From: Deltaproteobacteria bacterium
GTDB taxonomy: Bacteria > Desulfobacterota > B13-G15 > RBG-16-54-18
Assembly (NCBI GenBank): GCA_003646745.1
Contig: QMLM01000062.1
Coordinates: 1-8,432 of the forward strand
DNA length: 8,432 nt
Direction: 5' to 3'
Shown here: in pieces, positions 7,285 to 8,432 of the stretch
Layout of the letters: each line of letters opens with the position of its first letter
How positions within the stretch are numbered: position 1 is the first letter of the stretch
Translations under genes and position numbers: made by a program
Notes under the pieces: generated by a model
Told to the model about the DNA's origin: nothing
The model's input: the letters and a program-made list of their open reading frames with translations, nothing else
Databases searched by the model: none

Positions 7285-7306
7285 CCAAGGGGGAAAATCC
7301 CCTTGG
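7285..7306 (-). promoter_or_regulatory. Stem-loop in the secA leader
   Basis: CCAAGGGG (7285-7292) and CCCCTTGG (7299-7306) form a perfect 8-bp stem with a 6-nt loop, 23 nt before the secA ATG and just upstream of its ribosome site. On the - strand it is followed by GAGTCTGTTTG, not a run of T, so it is not a standard intrinsic terminator. It may stabilise mRNA, mark a processing site between the M23 and secA messages, or act in translational control of secA. Stem strength is clear; function is inference. Confidence 0.5.
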
Positions 7307-7355
7307 AGAATTTTCTGGGATATTTTACCTCCAAACAAAAAAAAAGGAAAGGATC

Positions 7356-8243
7356 TTAATTCAGGATGTAGCGCTGGGGATTTACGGGAACACCGTTTAA
7401 TCTTACCTCATAGTGCAGATGGGGACCTGTGGACCTTCCTGTATTGCCAATAGCTGCAATCCGCTCACCCCTCTTGACCTTTCTGCCCACCTTTACATAT
7501 ACCTTGGAGAGGTGGCCATAGCGGGTAACGATGCCGTAGCCATGTTTGATCTCTAACATTAATCCTAGACCAAACTCTTTGTAAACACGGGAGACTACCC
7601 CATCGGCAGGGGCAATAATAGGGGTCCCTATCCTGTTGGCAATATCGATCCCTTCATGAAACTGCCTTAGTCCGGTAAAAGGGTCAATGCGATAGCCGAA
7701 ACGCGACGTTAACCACCCTCGAGCCGGCCAGATGGAGGGTGTGCAAGCCAATTGCCTTTTCTTTCCCTCTAAAAAGGAATAAAGTTCCCTGAAGCTCCTC
7801 TCACAAAACTTTGCCTCGGTGCATAAGCGGTCTAATTCCGCCCCCATCCTCTTCAGATCTGCTTCCTTTTGCCATGGTTCTCGGTAGGGGTGAGCAAGAC
7901 CCCCCACCCCTAGGAAGGAGCCGGTTTCCTCGGCGTTTTCGAGGTTGGCAATAATGCGTAACTTTACATCGAACTCCTTCAGCTTCTGAATTTGTCGACG
8001 AAATTCCACCAGCTTTTTATTCAAAGAGGCCATCTGGACCTTTTGCTCCGCCCTCTCTTTCTCCATCTTGGCCAATTTTAGACTCTTGGAGATATAGCTA
8101 AATGTAATAAATGGGAAGGAAAAGATGATGACAAGAAAGACAATTAAGAGGGTTTTTGCAATAAAACCGGGGAGTTTGATCTTATGAGGTCTGAATGCTC
8201 CATTACGGAAGATCCATATTGTATAAACCCCCTCCCTCTTCAT
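7356..8243 (-). CDS. Membrane-anchored M23 family (LytM-type) metallopeptidase
   Basis: M23 enzymes are zinc endopeptidases that cut peptidoglycan cross-bridges, or are activators of amidases when degenerate. The protein has 295 residues; the ATG at 8241-8243 has GGAGGG (8251-8256) 7 nt upstream. A short cytoplasmic basic N-terminus is followed by one membrane segment (about 27-50), a coiled coil (about 53-100) rich in Lys/Glu, a linker with LGVGG (111-115), and a LytM domain (about 168-295). Zinc ligands His196 and Asp200 (HEGID) and His277 (in GPHLHYE) are present, as are His244 (RYGHLS) and His275, so it looks catalytically competent. Topology suggests a periplasmic enzyme tethered to the inner membrane. 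It is the first gene after the promoter at 8300-8328 and lies 94 bp upstream of secA in the same direction, so the two are probably co-transcribed. Its exact cleavage target and any division or morphology role are not evident. Confidence 0.95.
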   Translation of the reverse strand: MKREGVYTIWIFRNGAFRPHKIKLPGFIAKTLLIVFLVIIFSFPFITFSYISKSLKLAKMEKERAEQKVQMASLNKKLVEFRRQIQKLKEFDVKLRIIANLENAEETGSFLGVGGLAHPYREPWQKEADLKRMGAELDRLCTEAKFCERSFRELYSFLEGKKRQLACTPSIWPARGWLTSRFGYRIDPFTGLRQFHEGIDIANRIGTPIIAPADGVVSRVYKEFGLGLMLEIKHGYGIVTRYGHLSKVYVKVGRKVKRGERIAAIGNTGRSTGPHLHYEVRLNGVPVNPQRYILN

Positions 8244-8299
8244 CTTTAATCCCTCCGAAGTGTTTAAAAGACCACTCGTTCCCCTTTCGACAAAGGTGG

Positions 8300-8328
8300 C
8301 TTATACTAAAAAATTAAAAACTTGTCAA
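8300..8328 (-). promoter_or_regulatory. Near-consensus sigma70 promoter for M23-secA-argJ
   Basis: On the - strand TTGACA (8323-8328) is followed by exactly 17 bp and TATAAG (8300-8305), 11 of 12 consensus matches. The spacer is almost entirely A/T. Transcription should start around 8291-8294, giving a leader of about 50 nt before the M23 ATG at 8243. A small hairpin (CCTTT, 4-nt loop, AAAGG; 8283-8296) lies at the very start of that leader. The strength fits constitutive high expression of secA. Confidence 0.82.
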
Positions 8329-8431
8329 GGCCTTTTGATGATCCCTCATTTTCAAAAATTACCGTTTTTACTTTCGCAAATTTTATGCCTTCTTTTTCTA
8401 AATCCCAAATATTCATCCTTGCCAGACACTG
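8306..8431 (-). CDS. Possible C-terminal end of an unrecognised gene (partial)
   Basis: On the - strand a frame is open from the window edge to TAG at 8306-8308, about 41 codons. It contains an internal ATG at 8414-8416 with no spaced ribosome site. The peptide is charged and natural-looking (for example MNIWDLEKEGIKFAKVK), but I do not recognise it. The stretch is much more AT-rich than its neighbours, and the operon promoter overlaps its last codons. It may equally be non-coding AT-rich DNA upstream of that promoter. The opposite strand is also open here by chance. Confidence 0.25.
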   Translation of the reverse strand, partial: QCLARMNIWDLEKEGIKFAKVKTVIFENEGSSKGLDKFLIF

Positions 8432-8432
8432 G

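Noticed and set aside
7116..7334. A 72-codon - strand frame starting in the M23-secA gap, a possible secM-like leader peptide
   Set aside because: Its TTG start lies inside the only nearby Shine-Dalgarno-like GGAGG, so it has no ribosome site of its own. It runs out of frame through the secA start, and its composition looks like a shadow of secA.
7337..7345. T9 run (- strand) after the M23 stop as an intrinsic terminator
   Set aside because: No stable GC-rich hairpin directly precedes it; the strong hairpin at 7285-7306 lies downstream of it in the transcript instead.
7326..7350. TAAAAT with an upstream T-rich tract as a dedicated secA promoter
   Set aside because: At a 17-bp spacing the -35 position reads as a T/C-rich sequence with a poor match to TTGACA, so the support is only the -10.
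8422..8432. Short palindrome CCAG-ACA-CTGG at the window edge
   Set aside because: The arms are only 4 bp and the sequence ends there, so it cannot be told from chance.
8338..8432. Open + strand frame from an ATG at 8338
   Set aside because: It has only a weak AAGG upstream, no promoter, and a hydrophobic, low-complexity product that looks like the complement of AT-rich DNA.
1..8432. CRISPR arrays, insertion sequences, tRNA/rRNA genes, or in-frame UGA selenocysteine codons
   Set aside because: No regularly spaced repeats, transposase frames, terminal inverted repeats or cloverleaf sequences were seen by eye. None of the genes is interrupted by TGA in a conserved cysteine position.

Overview
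The window is about 8.4 kb of gene-dense bacterial chromosome of roughly balanced base composition. Gene content fits an anaerobic or facultative deltaproteobacterium-like (Desulfobacterota-type) Gram-negative. It has a selenocysteine-decoding factor (SelB), a lipoprotein-type leader on a Spy/CpxP-like small protein, and the gene order M23 peptidase, secA, argJ. From memory, secA next to argJ occurs in that group. The taxonomic call is inference; no rRNA or tRNA gene is present to anchor it.

Left part (1-1472). The window opens inside a + strand gene whose remaining part is the end of a transglutaminase core followed by a DUF3858-like tail. It converges, with a 10-bp gap, on a small - strand gene for a putative lipoprotein with two LTxxQ-like motifs. 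The lipoprotein gene and selB diverge from a 143-bp intergenic region. Each has a recognisable sigma70-type promoter there, and a 7-bp inverted repeat lies between the two -35 elements.

Middle (1473-3398). selB encodes a complete SelB of about 641 residues with an EF-Tu-like GTPase and a C-terminal winged-helix region. Neither selA nor tRNA-Sec is in the window. selB converges on argJ with only 4 bp between stop codons and no visible terminator.

Right part (3403-8243, - strand). A likely operon reads M23 peptidase, secA, argJ from right to left. It starts from a near-consensus promoter at 8300-8328 (TTGACA, 17 bp, TATAAG). The first gene is a membrane-anchored M23 (LytM) cell-wall endopeptidase with all metal and catalytic residues. 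The second is a full-length SecA with its C-terminal zinc-binding tail. The third is ArgJ of arginine biosynthesis. The secA-argJ junction is unusual: argJ has no ATG near its conserved start, and a strong Shine-Dalgarno sequence next to the secA stop codon sits 7 nt ahead of an in-frame CTG. The last 100 bp or so are AT-rich and hold at most the tail of an unrecognised gene.

Overall these are housekeeping genes. I see no mobile element, CRISPR array, toxin-antitoxin or defence system, and no convincing undescribed system. The points worth a second look are translational and regulatory: the argJ start, an internal start site in secA, the dyad between the divergent promoters, and the secA leader hairpin.
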